Of a stretch of DNA of 64,000 bases, positions 22,997-33,153 are shown piece by piece (the first letter of the stretch is position 1; every line of letters starts with the position of its first letter). This DNA is from Capniomyces stellatus (taxonomy: Eukaryota; Kickxellomycota; Harpellomycetes; Harpellales; Legeriomycetaceae). Made by a program: the position numbers and the translations under genes. The stretch lies in assembly GCA_001661515.1 (NCBI GenBank), contig LUVW01000001.1, positions 62,001-126,000 on the forward strand, written 5' to 3'. Under the pieces are notes generated by a model. That model worked only from the letters and a program-made list of their open reading frames with translations, was not told the origin of the DNA and searched no databases.

Positions 22997-23785
22997 TATT
23001 TCTTATTATTAAATACCACTCACTTCTGGTTTGGCCTTCTTGTGTTTATTTCCTTTAATCTGTCATCCCCCACCCCCTTTCACATCACCCTACTCTCATC
23101 TCTTATATCTTAATTTTATCTAATATACTTTTGATTTCACTATTTCGATTACTACTTTACACTATTTACTAGTGATCTATATTTATTTGATTCTACAAGC
23201 ATTTTTAATAAACCCAACTACTACTTGAACATGCTGACCATCTAATTTTAATATATACACTGAACTTTTATTTACGAGTCGCTCATGTATGCAAACAAGC
23301 TCGAACTTTGATAAAACAATACCAACTTGACTTTTACCAACTTTTTCCAGTGAAATAACAAAAGCAAAAGCTTTATACCGCCGATATAGGCTTGCGAGCT
23401 TAACATTTAGCGCGTCGGAATACTACCAGTTTGCCTTTTGCTGACAATTCGCTATATAAAAGCTAGCAGGTTGATTTACATAATTTACTAGAAACACATC
23501 CGTAATATTCTATATTTGTTATTGATACACCATCTACAACTGTCCAATTTCAGCCAAAAGTGGGCTTATAATGCCACATTGAAGTTTACGATACACCAAA
23601 TGTATTTACCTTAGTCACAAGGTTGCACCGTCATACCAGATGCTTTTATAATGTTTTTGAAAGCACAATATGTACAGTTTTGGATTTGTATGGCGCTGGT
23701 TAGCTAATAACTTGTACATAAAGCAGTGTAACATTATACAGCAGCTAAATCATCATTGCCATTCCAAACTTTTGAATGTGATAAT

Positions 23786-23828
23786 TACAGCTTGATATAT
23801 TTTTTTTATTGAAACTACAGCTTGATAT
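23786..23828 (-). mobile_element. Short insertion with 13-bp direct repeat
   Basis: TACAGCTTGATAT at 23786-23798 and again at 23816-23828, with a T-run and TTATTGAAAC between (minus strand: GTTTCAATAAAAAA). Same terminus as the Elongin B intron insertion. Confidence 0.55.
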
Positions 23829-25269
23829 TTAGTGGTTAGTTCCCGTCAAAAAATAGAAATAAAAATAAAATCTATATTTTTAAGCTAAGCTTCCTTAATG
23901 TCTTGAATACGCCTATCCACTTTTTTACCATCAAATGCTGTAATGATATATTTTGAAGCTGAACGATGCCTGCGTTCGCGCAACAGAGATTGGATGTATT
24001 CAAGATTAAGAAAACAGAGTTAACAGTAAATAAATTATGCTCCATACGTAATTGAGTTCAAGTCTGACCATCGCATTACTATCCTGTATCAATTAATTTA
24101 CTCTACGATTATCGATATATTGTACAATTTACAACACATTCAAACCTATAGCTCGGCTACTTTTGACATACCAAAATATATCGAGTTCAGTTCTGATACG
24201 CCCATTAAGGCGTAAACAGCATCTAAATATAGACCCAAACAGAATTGAGCTAATAAATCTTTATACGTTGATACGGGTAAGATCCAGTAATTAAAAGTTG
24301 GTCTTGATTGAGTAATCAAACATGGCCTAATCAGGAATTGAGTATAAACACATATGCTATGGTTTTGGGGGTGTGGTTTGAATGTCATGAAACTGTAACA
24401 GACTCGTCTGCATATCACCTTTTTTTATTTAGTTATCACCTTAAACACTATTCCTTTGTAATATTACAAAACAAATAATAAAAAGGAAATCACAGTAAAA
24501 ATAAATAAATAATAATAGTATAAAGCGAGAGAAAGGGTGTGGTTGGGGGTGGAATAACAATCCTTACCAACCAACAAGCAGCGGCTAAAACATTTATTAG
24601 AAGATAAAGAAATTGATATACTATATTATCGCAACGGAAAAGGATAAAGGAAAAAAAAAGGGGGGCGGGGATGTTTAAAGGGGTTTCCAGAACGTAAATA
24701 ATGAAATTCGGGTTAGATGTGGAGATGGAATTGGTTGCATTAAAAGTGAATAAAAACTGCGATAACACACATTCCAACAAATAAAATCTGCTTTAGAAAT
24801 CCTATTGTTTAAAAAGGACAATCCAGTTGTACTAAATACACGCGAATATTAGACTTTGGCCAGTTGGAGATTCCAAGTATACAATACACAATGCATTCTT
24901 GACTTATCAAGACATCTGTTGGATGGGGTTTTTTTTTTCAAAGCCAGACAATGCAAAAAAAAAAAAAACTAGAAGTTAGAAAATCGCGACATCAATGATA
25001 AAAAAATTTTAGAAAATCGCCTTATACTTTACAATCAACATTATTAATATTGTGTGATTTCTTGTAAGTATACAATAGGAATAAATGTAATAATGGACCG
25101 ATTGCCGTACAGTAACCTACTGGATTTGAAACTATGTGTGATATACATGGTGTTTCTAGAAAAACTGTCTATTAGAATAGGCGTTACTTTTTTTTATAGA
25201 ACAACCTATGATAACCTTATATACCCAGTATCGAATCAAATAAGCCTGCCAAGTGTTATTTGGCAAGCA

Positions 25270-25320
25270 TTTTGGTTGTCTTTTTTTTATTTTTATTGAA
25301 ATTGTTTTGATTGTTTTTTT
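25270..25320 (-). mobile_element. Short insertion with 16-bp imperfect direct repeat
   Basis: TTTTGGTTGTCTTTTT (25270-25285) and TTTTGATTGTTTTTTT (25305-25320) flank TTTATTTTTATTGAAATTG. The two differences are transitions. Low complexity lowers confidence. Confidence 0.35.
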
Positions 25321-26535
25321 GTTAGCACTTGTAAAACCAAAACTTGGCTTTTATCCAACAGCCATCGACCCAGTTTACCCAAGCCAAGACAAAGTATAAA
25401 ACTGTGCCTACTAAACACGAAAAACATACATATAAATGTGACTACTAGTACTAAAACACCAGAGTTGTTTGAGAGGAAACAGAAAAAAAAGAGAAAGATG
25501 TTGGTTAATACCAGCCTCGATTATGATATAATTGCCATATGAGATGTCTATTGTCATTTACAAGAATGGTGCTAGTGAAACATATAATGACAAGTTGTTG
25601 ATACAACTTATGTTATTATGCTTTCACAAAAACGTAAAAAACAGGCTTTACAATCAGCTTAAACCTGACAAAGTTAGCAAACTAACTGTAATGGTGTACA
25701 TTGGGCGGAGGGGGTTAATTGCTGGAGATTATCATTTCCGTCGAAGAATAAAAAAGAAGCTACTTTCTTGATAATCAGAAGAACAAAGTAAGATATACTA
25801 AAGCCAAAAACAAAACCAAAATCAAAACAAAGCAAATGATTCAACAAGACTACTTGAATTCCATTTGGATAAGAGCTCAAGGTGATTTTATTAACAATAT
25901 GGCTGACTATCAAACAAATAAATACAAATAGGAAAACAAATAAAAATGAAAACGCCAAAACTCATTGTTTGTTTCTGTAATTGTGTACACATTAACAATC
26001 CATTTTAGTTCATTGTGAAAGCTGATTTAAGTTTAGAACGTCTTTGTATACAGTTCAAATACCGCCAAATTTGTAATTAGAAAACCTAAATACAAATAAT
26101 GTTAGCCAAAGTCATACTAAATACACCAGGTTTAATTTATTTTTTATTGCTTTTGAAATTACCAGAATCGCTTTTCACGCCAGAAAAATTAGCTGACTTT
26201 ATAAATTCAATGGTAGAATGAGAAATGTGGAATAAATTGGAATAAAGTTAAAGGCAATAATGGTTCGGAGACTAACAGCATAGCACCAATTTTCTTGGAA
26301 TGAATTCATTGCGAGTGTGTAAGGTTCATGCTCAGCAGTAAAAATTGATTGACATAAATAAGAAAAACAAGGTCTCAGTTTCCTATTTCTACATTTGTTA
26401 AAGCCGATTACTAAAGTACTTTTCTGCTTAGCTTTACTTCATTAAATCTGAAAAAATTTGAGGACTCTTTAAAGCAATATTTTGGTTTTATTAATTAATT
26501 AATTTTTTTTTTTGGATCTCTGACTTGGCCGAGCA

Positions 26536-28203
26536 ATGATGGATACAGCAAAAAACGCACAATCTATTAAAAGAAAGACGCACGGAGGGATAAGTAAGAA
26601 AGATATTGTTATTGACAAAGTGAATAGCAGCTCCGGTTGTGCCTTTGTGGTAGGGAAGTCTTGCAGCACTGGCGACTCTGATGACCTGCTTCTCCAAAGG
26701 TTTCTGACATACCTGAAGATTATTAGAGAGTATATCGTGTATTTCAAGCGGCTGTCCGCAGCAGAGATGGATCTGAGCTATGTCCATGCGAGAATGGGTG
26801 ATATTTTGACCATTCCGTTGATTGAGAACGATATATATCTGCCACTAGGCACTAACGGAGTCCAGGACATGACGTTGCGTATCAAAGAATTTCAACAAAA
26901 AATGGTCGAAGACCACATGAACATCTCCAACTTTTTAAAGTCAAATGTTATTGGCGAGCTAAAGGTTTTGGAAGAGAGCACAGTAGAAAGGATTGAGCTG
27001 TATAAAGTTGAAGTTGGTACAGCCAACGGGCAACTTCTTGCGTGTAAAAAACATATCGAAAAGAAGATCAACGAAGTTAAAACAGCCTACTCAATGGTTA
27101 TCAACAACCAAATCAACAAAAGTAACAATATTGACCCGTACCTGAAGAGCTTGGAGATTGGATCGTTGATGTACTTTAAGAATGAACTTGAACACCAGCT
27201 CCACCGAATCGCGTTGAAGCAGCAAGAGATAGTCAAGGAGTGGGACTTTGAGATGGTTACCAAGTTGAGGAATATAGTCAGCTCTTACTATTCGAGCCAA
27301 AATGGACTAGCAGCTAGCAGAGACGCGAGTAGCAAAGAGTTTCTGAATATTAATGAGACCATTAAGAATAACTCTGAGTTTGATTTCTTTGCCCACAAGT
27401 ATGCACCACAGCTACACAGCCAGAACAGATCAATAGACAATAGTCTTGGATCAATCAAAGAAGTAAACGTAAACTTTTTCAGCCACTTGAGAGTAATCAA
27501 GAAAGGCGAGTTGCAAGCCCAGGAGCGCCAAATGATTTTCTCAAAAAAAAGGCAAGGAATATTGCTAGTGTTGACCTCGTGTGGGTATCTACATGTTTAC
27601 TACAAGAATGGATCGTTCTTTGATGATGAAGGCGTATACTCTTATGTGTTGAACAACGACTTCACCATCAAGTCGGACTATTCGGGCATACCTTCAGACC
27701 ACCACCCAATTATAAAAACAGGCAATAGAAACGCCAGAACCAATGGTATGTTGGAGTTTGACGACAGTGGTTGGACCGACTTTCAGTATGACAAATACTA
27801 CGTTGAAAATATCAAACCTGATGTGTCCTTTTTCTTACCAAAGACAAAGGTCACCAAAAATGGAACATCGCTTCTCAACCTCCGCTCAAGCAGTGTAGTT
27901 GGAAACAGCAAGATATCTCTATATGGAAGTCCATTGGAAATAAAAGATTGGTACAATGACATAACAACTGTGATTCTTCAACTAAACGACCAAAGAGTCC
28001 TAAAAGTTGACCTGGACGACGAATACTTTATCAGAAACAGCTCCTCTACTCTTAGAGACACAAAAGATCACACATCCAGCTCATCTCTCGCAGAGTCCCA
28101 TAACTCATACAACTTGACAAGATTTAGCTTGAATCTTGGAGATAATAACGATCAGGATAAAAGAATAACGATATCTGGGGTATCCTATAAGATTGATATC
28201 TAG
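26536..28203 (+). CDS. Slm1/Slm2-like F-BAR/PH domain protein
   Basis: A 555-residue single-exon protein. An alpha-helical region at about 50-260 contains YLKIIREYIVYFKRLSAAE and a long coiled-coil-like stretch, resembling the F-BAR-like domain of yeast Slm1/Slm2. A PH-like domain starts near residue 316 (VIKKGELQAQERQ) with the conserved LLVLTSCGYLHVYY strand and extends to about 490. A Ser-rich tail follows. Slm proteins bind PI(4,5)P2 at eisosomes in the plasma membrane and relay TORC2 and calcineurin signals; that is family knowledge. The similarity is at motif level, so another F-BAR/PH protein is possible. The start is the first ATG (26536, followed directly by a second one). Confidence 0.72.
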   Translation: MMDTAKNAQSIKRKTHGGISKKDIVIDKVNSSSGCAFVVGKSCSTGDSDDLLLQRFLTYLKIIREYIVYFKRLSAAEMDLSYVHARMGDILTIPLIENDIYLPLGTNGVQDMTLRIKEFQQKMVEDHMNISNFLKSNVIGELKVLEESTVERIELYKVEVGTANGQLLACKKHIEKKINEVKTAYSMVINNQINKSNNIDPYLKSLEIGSLMYFKNELEHQLHRIALKQQEIVKEWDFEMVTKLRNIVSSYYSSQNGLAASRDASSKEFLNINETIKNNSEFDFFAHKYAPQLHSQNRSIDNSLGSIKEVNVNFFSHLRVIKKGELQAQERQMIFSKKRQGILLVLTSCGYLHVYYKNGSFFDDEGVYSYVLNNDFTIKSDYSGIPSDHHPIIKTGNRNARTNGMLEFDDSGWTDFQYDKYYVENIKPDVSFFLPKTKVTKNGTSLLNLRSSSVVGNSKISLYGSPLEIKDWYNDITTVILQLNDQRVLKVDLDDEYFIRNSSSTLRDTKDHTSSSSLAESHNSYNLTRFSLNLGDNNDQDKRITISGVSYKIDI

Positions 28204-28715
28204 CATCCGTCTGCTTAAAGTTGGTCTCAATTTCCCCCCACCCAAATCCAAATCCAAATTCAACTTCAAATCCAACTCCAAGCCACCAAAACATTGATAT
28301 TTAGCTAAAGTTTGCTCATGCAACCTTGGCTTTTGGTATATTTTACCTCTAGTATTTTTTTTAAAAAAAACTATCCGATAGTCATTTATTCTTATTTTAC
28401 GTTGTATATTTAGCGATAGTCTTTATTTATCTTCTAAGCCACCCTCTTGATTTACTCACAATTATATATGCATTTACTCCAGTATTAATAAAACTTAACA
28501 TAACATAACACAAAATAGCATAACTTAGGCCACTTGAAACATAATCAACGCGGTATTCTATATCTACTTCCGAGTAATCCAGCACAACCGTATTTTTACT
28601 GGTAATTTTATTTCCTAAGACATCTTTGTAGCGGTTTTGTAAAGTTTTAGCATTTCAGTTTGTAGATATATCGATATTTACAATATGTGCAGTAGGTCTA
28701 TATTAGTCTTTCCGT
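28204..28715. other. Convergent spacer before TIM9
   Basis: Presumed 3' UTRs of the Slm-like gene and TIM9. It includes a CAAATCCAAAT-type short repeat at 28243-28285. No other feature is seen. Confidence 0.5.
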
Positions 28716-29283
28716 CTATCTATTTCCGGTTTGTGATTGTGCCTGCATGGTTTTTAAATTCTCCTCAGCAAAGCGCTTTCCTAATCTCTCGTTAAACTTC
28801 ATTGTCTTTTGCGTGCATCGTCTACTACAATTTGTCTATTTAACAAGGATCGATTATTGCAGCTATATTAGTACTATTACTAGTAATCACGATTAAAGGC
28901 AGCTCTTTGCCAAAACTTTGTATACATCTTTTTTTAAAAAAGCTAGCAAAAATATTTATTTATTTTTATTAAAGGAATTGACAACTCGATGTTTGTAGAG
29001 TTGATTCAAGCCGTACCTCTTTCTCTGACAACTCTCGATCGTCAAAATTGCTAATGCAATCGTTATAGCATTTTGTTACCATGTTAGAGTACATTTCCAT
29101 AAAATCCTTCATCTATTTGATTGTACACGCACAGATTTAATACCATAAGCTTGGTTAGCTTGCATCAAAGCCTGGGGAAATAGAATTCAAAGAAACTACG
29201 CTTTAACCTGCCTGCTTTTGTTCAAGCATTTGCTGCATTTGCTGCTCTTGATATGAATTCATCTGGTTAAACCCGCCAAACAT
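28716..29283 (-). CDS. TIM9: Mitochondrial import chaperone Tim9
   Basis: Three minus-strand exons, 29212-29283, 29017-29112 and 28716-28835, encode 95 residues. The protein reads MFGGFNQMNSY..., then LEQKQMKDFMEMYSNMVTKC, nearly the same as yeast Tim9 around VEQKQMKDFMRLYSN. The twin CX3C signature is Cys39-x3-Cys43 and Cys59-x3-Cys63 with 15 residues between. The C-terminal KFNERLGKRFAEEN matches the Tim9 helix. Tim9 forms the soluble Tim9-Tim10 hexamer that escorts hydrophobic precursors across the intermembrane space. Intron 1 must start with GC (CAG then GCAGGT), because the second exon begins exactly at ATGAAG after an in-frame stop; a good CTAAC branch site lies upstream of it. It is transcribed divergently from the mitochondrial RidA gene. 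Confidence 0.93.
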
Positions 29284-29840
29284 GATTATAATTCCCTTTT
29301 TATCTTTTGATTTTTTGTGTTTTACAAGACTATGTCAACTAAACAAACAACGATGTATGTTTCTAACAGAGCTATATTTCATTCCTACTCGTTTTTTTTT
29401 ATCGAGATGCTTTATCATTAAATAAAAGTTTTCGCTTTTTTACTTGTATTTTTTTTTAAATCACTTTAAAAGTTTTTTAAACAGACAAGATCGATACAAT
29501 TTAGTGTGTTCAAGCCTGTTTTTTCCATTAGTTACGTTTGAATTTGTAATACATTTTGCAACTAACTAAATCCAACCAGTGACTTTTCTTAAAAATGCAC
29601 GATCTCCACTCGCAGATAAAACCAAACAAGCCCAACTTGAGAAATCGCACGCTAAAATGCTCAAGCTCAGCTTTTGCAAAAGATATTTTTATACTCAACT
29701 ATTTTATGATTTCGAGTTTCCTTTATTGACATTACTTTTGCTCTTTTTATAAATATAACCAACAGCCCTTAAAGTATTTCAACCCAATACCAAAGCCACA
29801 CCAAAAACACAAAAACGTATATACACAAAGAAGAAAAAAA
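29284..29840. other. Divergent TIM9 / RidA promoter region
   Basis: About 560 bp between two divergent mitochondrial-protein genes, so a shared regulatory region is plausible. A 44-codon ATG frame at about 29594 is noted but has no recognisable similarity. Confidence 0.45.
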
Positions 29841-30469
29841 ATGTTCAGCAAAAGAATTCTAACCTCTGTGCCAAAGATGCAAATTGCGTCAAAGAGGTCA
29901 ATCTTCACAATCTCGAGGACATTGCAAGGATTGACTCCAAGAATAAATCCAACGTGTTTAAAAAATGAAAATCAAGTTAGATTCTCTTCAAAGCTCAAAG
30001 AGGTCGTTACACCAAAATCACCGGCTGCTCTTGGTCCATACTCAAAGGCAATAGTGGCCCAAGGAAATGTCTATGTCTCTGGTCAGTTGGCAATAGACAC
30101 AAAAACATTTGAATTTGTGAATGGAGACATCACCGAACAAACAGTAAGCCTTGTAATAGTTCACTTTTTTAAAATCTTGATGCTTGGTTTTTGACTAACT
30201 GGGTATGTATGCATTTTCCTACTCTCCCTCTAATCCTTGTTTAGAGAATAACTTTGGAGAACATGAAACAAGTTTTGGAAGCAGCTGGCTCCGGGATGGA
30301 CAAAGTCGTCAAAACAACAGTCCTGTTGTCTGATATTAACGAGTGGCCAGCAATGAATGATGAATATGCTAAACATTTTTCTCCGCCATATCCTGCACGT
30401 GCCGCATTTCAAGTTGTCAAACTTCCAAAAGGTGCTAAGGTTGAGATTGAGTGCATTGCTGTTGTTTGA
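29841..30469 (+). CDS. MMF1: RidA/YjgF family enamine-imine deaminase, mitochondrial
   Basis: Exons 29841-30143 and 30245-30469 give 175 residues. An N-terminal extension of about 50 residues rich in Arg, Ser and Lys without acidic residues (MFSKRILTS..., KRSIFTISR) looks like a mitochondrial presequence. The RidA fold follows, with LGPYSKAIVAQGNVYVSGQ, NMKQVLEAAGSGMDKVVKTT, PARAAFQV (substrate Arg) and the VEIECIAVV end. RidA hydrolyses reactive 2-aminoacrylate and other enamines released by PLP enzymes such as threonine dehydratase; the mitochondrial form (Mmf1) also supports branched-chain amino acid metabolism. The intron sits between EQT and RITL and has a perfect ACTAAC branch site. Its paralogue lies about 2.7 kb downstream. 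Confidence 0.95.
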
Positions 30470-30582
30470 TTTTGAGGATTCCAGTAGCCTTCAGTATTGT
30501 TATTCGCTTTTTGTTGATTTTTTTTTGGTTATATGTTTGGTCATGGCGTGTTTTTTTAGTTCCATAAATATGTGACCATCTT

Positions 30583-30645
30583 TACCTTAACATTTACCTT
30601 AACATTTACCTTGAAATTCACCTTAACATTTACCTTAGCATTTTC
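30583..30645. repeat. 12-bp tandem repeat
   Basis: About five to six imperfect copies of CATTTACCTTAA just after the mitochondrial RidA gene, probably in its 3' flank. Confidence 0.85.
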
Positions 30646-31522
30646 CTTTATCTTTATCTCTACAGCCTAGTAGTTTGTGCTGGAGCTAGCTAACCATTAA
30701 TTGATTGAAGCTTGATCACAAATGTGAGACTCTATTCCCTAAAATCCATCGCCTAAATCGAACTTTGTTATCTTCTTTACAACTCTTGCTCAACTTGGAG
30801 CTATAGCCAGAGCCATTGTATAAAGTTAACCAATTTGACTAGTCGCTTGATAGCTGGTTGGAAAGCTAAACATTCCTGGTAATAATTGACGTTAACAACT
30901 TGCTTGTAAGCATGTTCTCTGTTCACCACCCTGTTTTTTGATGGGTTTTTTTATGGGGAAGTTTTTTTTTGCTTATTGCAAGTTAATTTTCTCTTTATTT
31001 CAACTCTTGTAGACCTTAGTTGGGTTTTATTTGAAGGTACGCCGTGTAACCGGTTGTATTTTTTTTTTTGGCGACTCAAACCAATCCATAAGCACTACTA
31101 CTTTATCTGGCGTTATTAGTAGTTAACTTTTACAAAAGTATCTCGGCTAAAAGCAGATAAGATTGACGCAATTCCTTGAGTGCACGGGGTACAGAAACAA
31201 GCTTGTTCAGAGAAAGCTGCAAACTTTATAAAGCCGTCCTACCAGCCAAGTCAAGATTGTAAATATATACATTTGGGGTTTTTAGGACTCAACATGCGTT
31301 TCAAGTTCAACTTGGCTATGGTTAAATGATTATCTATTGGCCCACCTAGTTGTTTTTCCACAACTTGTTTTTTTTTCAAACCCCATTTAACAAAAAAAAC
31401 AATTATTGAAATATATTTTGCATAGCTTTTGATTTCGGGGTTGAAGTTGGAAATACAAAAAAAAAGCCCTTTTTTTCGCGATTTTCTTTGCTCTGGCAAT
31501 TTGGTGAATTAATAAATCAATA

Positions 31523-31715
31523 ATGGAAAAAAACTTGTCGGATATAAACCTGGGCGAAAGAGTGGGCTCTATTCAATCGTTAGAAGGCAAAAGTAAAAAG
31601 TCTGATATTTCAAGAAATATCAATCAAGAAAAAACGAGAACAAAAAAATGGATCAAAATCAGATGTCAGTAGTTTGTTTTTGAGCCAGGAGGAGAACCTA
31701 GAAAAGATAAAATAA
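31523..31715 (+). pseudogene. Small ORF broken at an A-run
   Basis: ATG at 31523 opens MEKNLSDINLGERVGSIQS... and reads on until the A7 run near 31645, after which the frame stops. Removing one A from that run would continue the frame to GSKSDVSSLFLSQEENLEKIK and a TAA at 31713-31715, 63 residues in all. Composition is hydrophilic and protein-like on both sides of the break. No family is recognised. It may be a decayed gene, a homopolymer error or chance. Confidence 0.25.
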
Positions 31716-31869
31716 TATTTCGACCAACAGACTCCTAAATCCAAAAGAATGAACTTTAATTAAATAGGCACTATTTTATTATAGTAACACATAAATTTCC
31801 ACATTTATTAATATCCATATTAGTAAATTTCAATAATAATAATAAAAATGCAATTTCAAACCCCAATCA

Positions 31870-31989
31870 TCATCGGGATTTTGCTTTTTTTGGGGAAGGG
31901 GGCGTTGGTAATCTGGATTGATATTTTCTCTTTCTTTTTCCTCTGTCGGCATATCGTTTAAATTGACTTGTTGCATCTTTATTCGAGTG
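31870..31989 (-). CDS. Possible C-terminal exon, basic Pro/Lys tail
   Basis: Behind an AATATAG acceptor the minus strand reads HSNKDATSQFKRYADRGKRK, then a basic stretch ending LPTPPSPKKAKSR and TGA. The other two frames are also open for a while, so coding is not proven. A matching upstream exon with a correct phase was not found. No function can be given. Confidence 0.2.
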   Translation of the reverse strand, partial: HSNKDATSQFKRYADRGKRKRKYQSRLPTPPSPKKAKSR

Positions 31990-32045
31990 CTATATTACAA
32001 TTCGTCACTCTAATCAGCAGTTTTTAAAGGTGTAATTAGAACTGT

Positions 32046-32462
32046 TTGTGTAATTCTGTAAGGCTAGTCACTATATTTGGCCTATCTACTTTACATTCAA
32101 AACGCCTACAACTAAATGGTGAAAAAAAAGTACACTCACCACCAGTAAAAAAAAAAGTTATTCAATCCCTTGTAAACCGGGTTATGGTGATGGAGTTTCT
32201 GGTCACAACAACTTTCTGTAGATATGTATGTAGAGGATTGGAATCAAGAACACTGCTTTCACATTGTTCTTTGACCCAGTATATGCTGAGGATTGTACAC
32301 AGCGGAACGCAAAGTGTGGCTTTCTCCGGCTATGCATTACACCAGCAACCTGTGAAGTGTGCCATATATGCGCGTATGTGCGTATTGGTTTTTGATGCTA
32401 GAAGTTTTTGTGGCAATTATCATTCCAGGGATCTAAACACAGCTTTTAGGTTGCGGTTGTAA
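32046..32462 (+). other. Unassigned 138-codon open frame
   Basis: A stop-free plus-strand frame in a GC-richer island. It begins at a TTG; the first ATGs are at 32184 and 32190. The translation matches no family I know. The minus strand of the same island has splice-like sites (TCTACAG near 32218 and GGTGAGTG near 32137) and short open frames, so the coding strand, if any, is undecided. Confidence 0.2.
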
Positions 32463-33153
32463 AAGTGATTGATTGAAAACATGCAAACATGCTTTATTTG
32501 TTATTTTCTCTCCAAAGGGAGTGAAGCAAAAGTAAAACTGGATGGGCTAATAATACGTAAATAGTGCGACAGTCGCAATTTTGTGTAAACATCATTGGGT
32601 TGTTTAGCTGGATACTGTTTAGTAGTTTTAATGGAAAAAGGCTGTTACAGTCAACTTTGGTAACATTTATACATCTCCATTTAGCAAAAAAAATAAATAA
32701 CAATGAGGCCAAACTTAGATATAATGAAACAGATTAAACTTCCATATATACACTTTAAAATTCTGAAAAAAGGTTTATTCCAACAAAAGTATGCTTTACT
32801 TTTTTTCATAACCAAACTATTTTTTTTTCCAACCAAACCGCTAACTTATCCAAAGATTTGTCGCTTTTGCAAAAAAAAACCCAATTAAGTCTACAATAAT
32901 AAATTAGGAATGTCACATAATACGTATTTACTCAGTAGTAACGGCACACTAGCAGTACTGCAAAGCCCGAACGCCCACGAGTAACTTCAAATTCAAAATG
33001 GAAACTATATAAATAATCAAGCATGTGGTCAAATCAAACCAACATTAATTCTGAACACATTTCTCTAGTGGAAGTAATATAACAAACACTAATTCACTAT
33101 CTGCTACAGTTAAGTCTTTTTTTTAAGCCCACGGTGTTTATTTACTAGCTAAA

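Larger units (their letters stand above)
22997..26535. other. Gene-poor stretch between ARF6 and the Slm-like gene
   Basis: About 3.5 kb, AT-rich. Notable contents are the micro-insertions with direct repeats at 23786-23828 and 25270-25320, a 40-codon open frame on the minus strand ending at 23887 with an R/K-rich reading, a pair of about 20-bp direct repeats at 24050 and 24175, and a hydrophobic minus-strand frame at 24490-24780. None of these could be built into a gene. Confidence 0.45.
30470..33153. other. Spacer between the two RidA genes
   Basis: About 2.7 kb, AT-rich apart from a GC-richer island at 32130-32470. It holds a 12-bp tandem repeat (30583-30645), a frameshifted small ORF (31523-31715), a possible minus-strand C-terminal exon (31870-31989) and a 138-codon open frame (32046-32462). 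No gene could be assembled with confidence. Confidence 0.45.

Noticed and set aside
24490..24780. Hydrophobic 96-codon minus-strand frame
   Set aside because: Pyrimidine-rich complement of AG-rich DNA; no motif, no good start context, no family.
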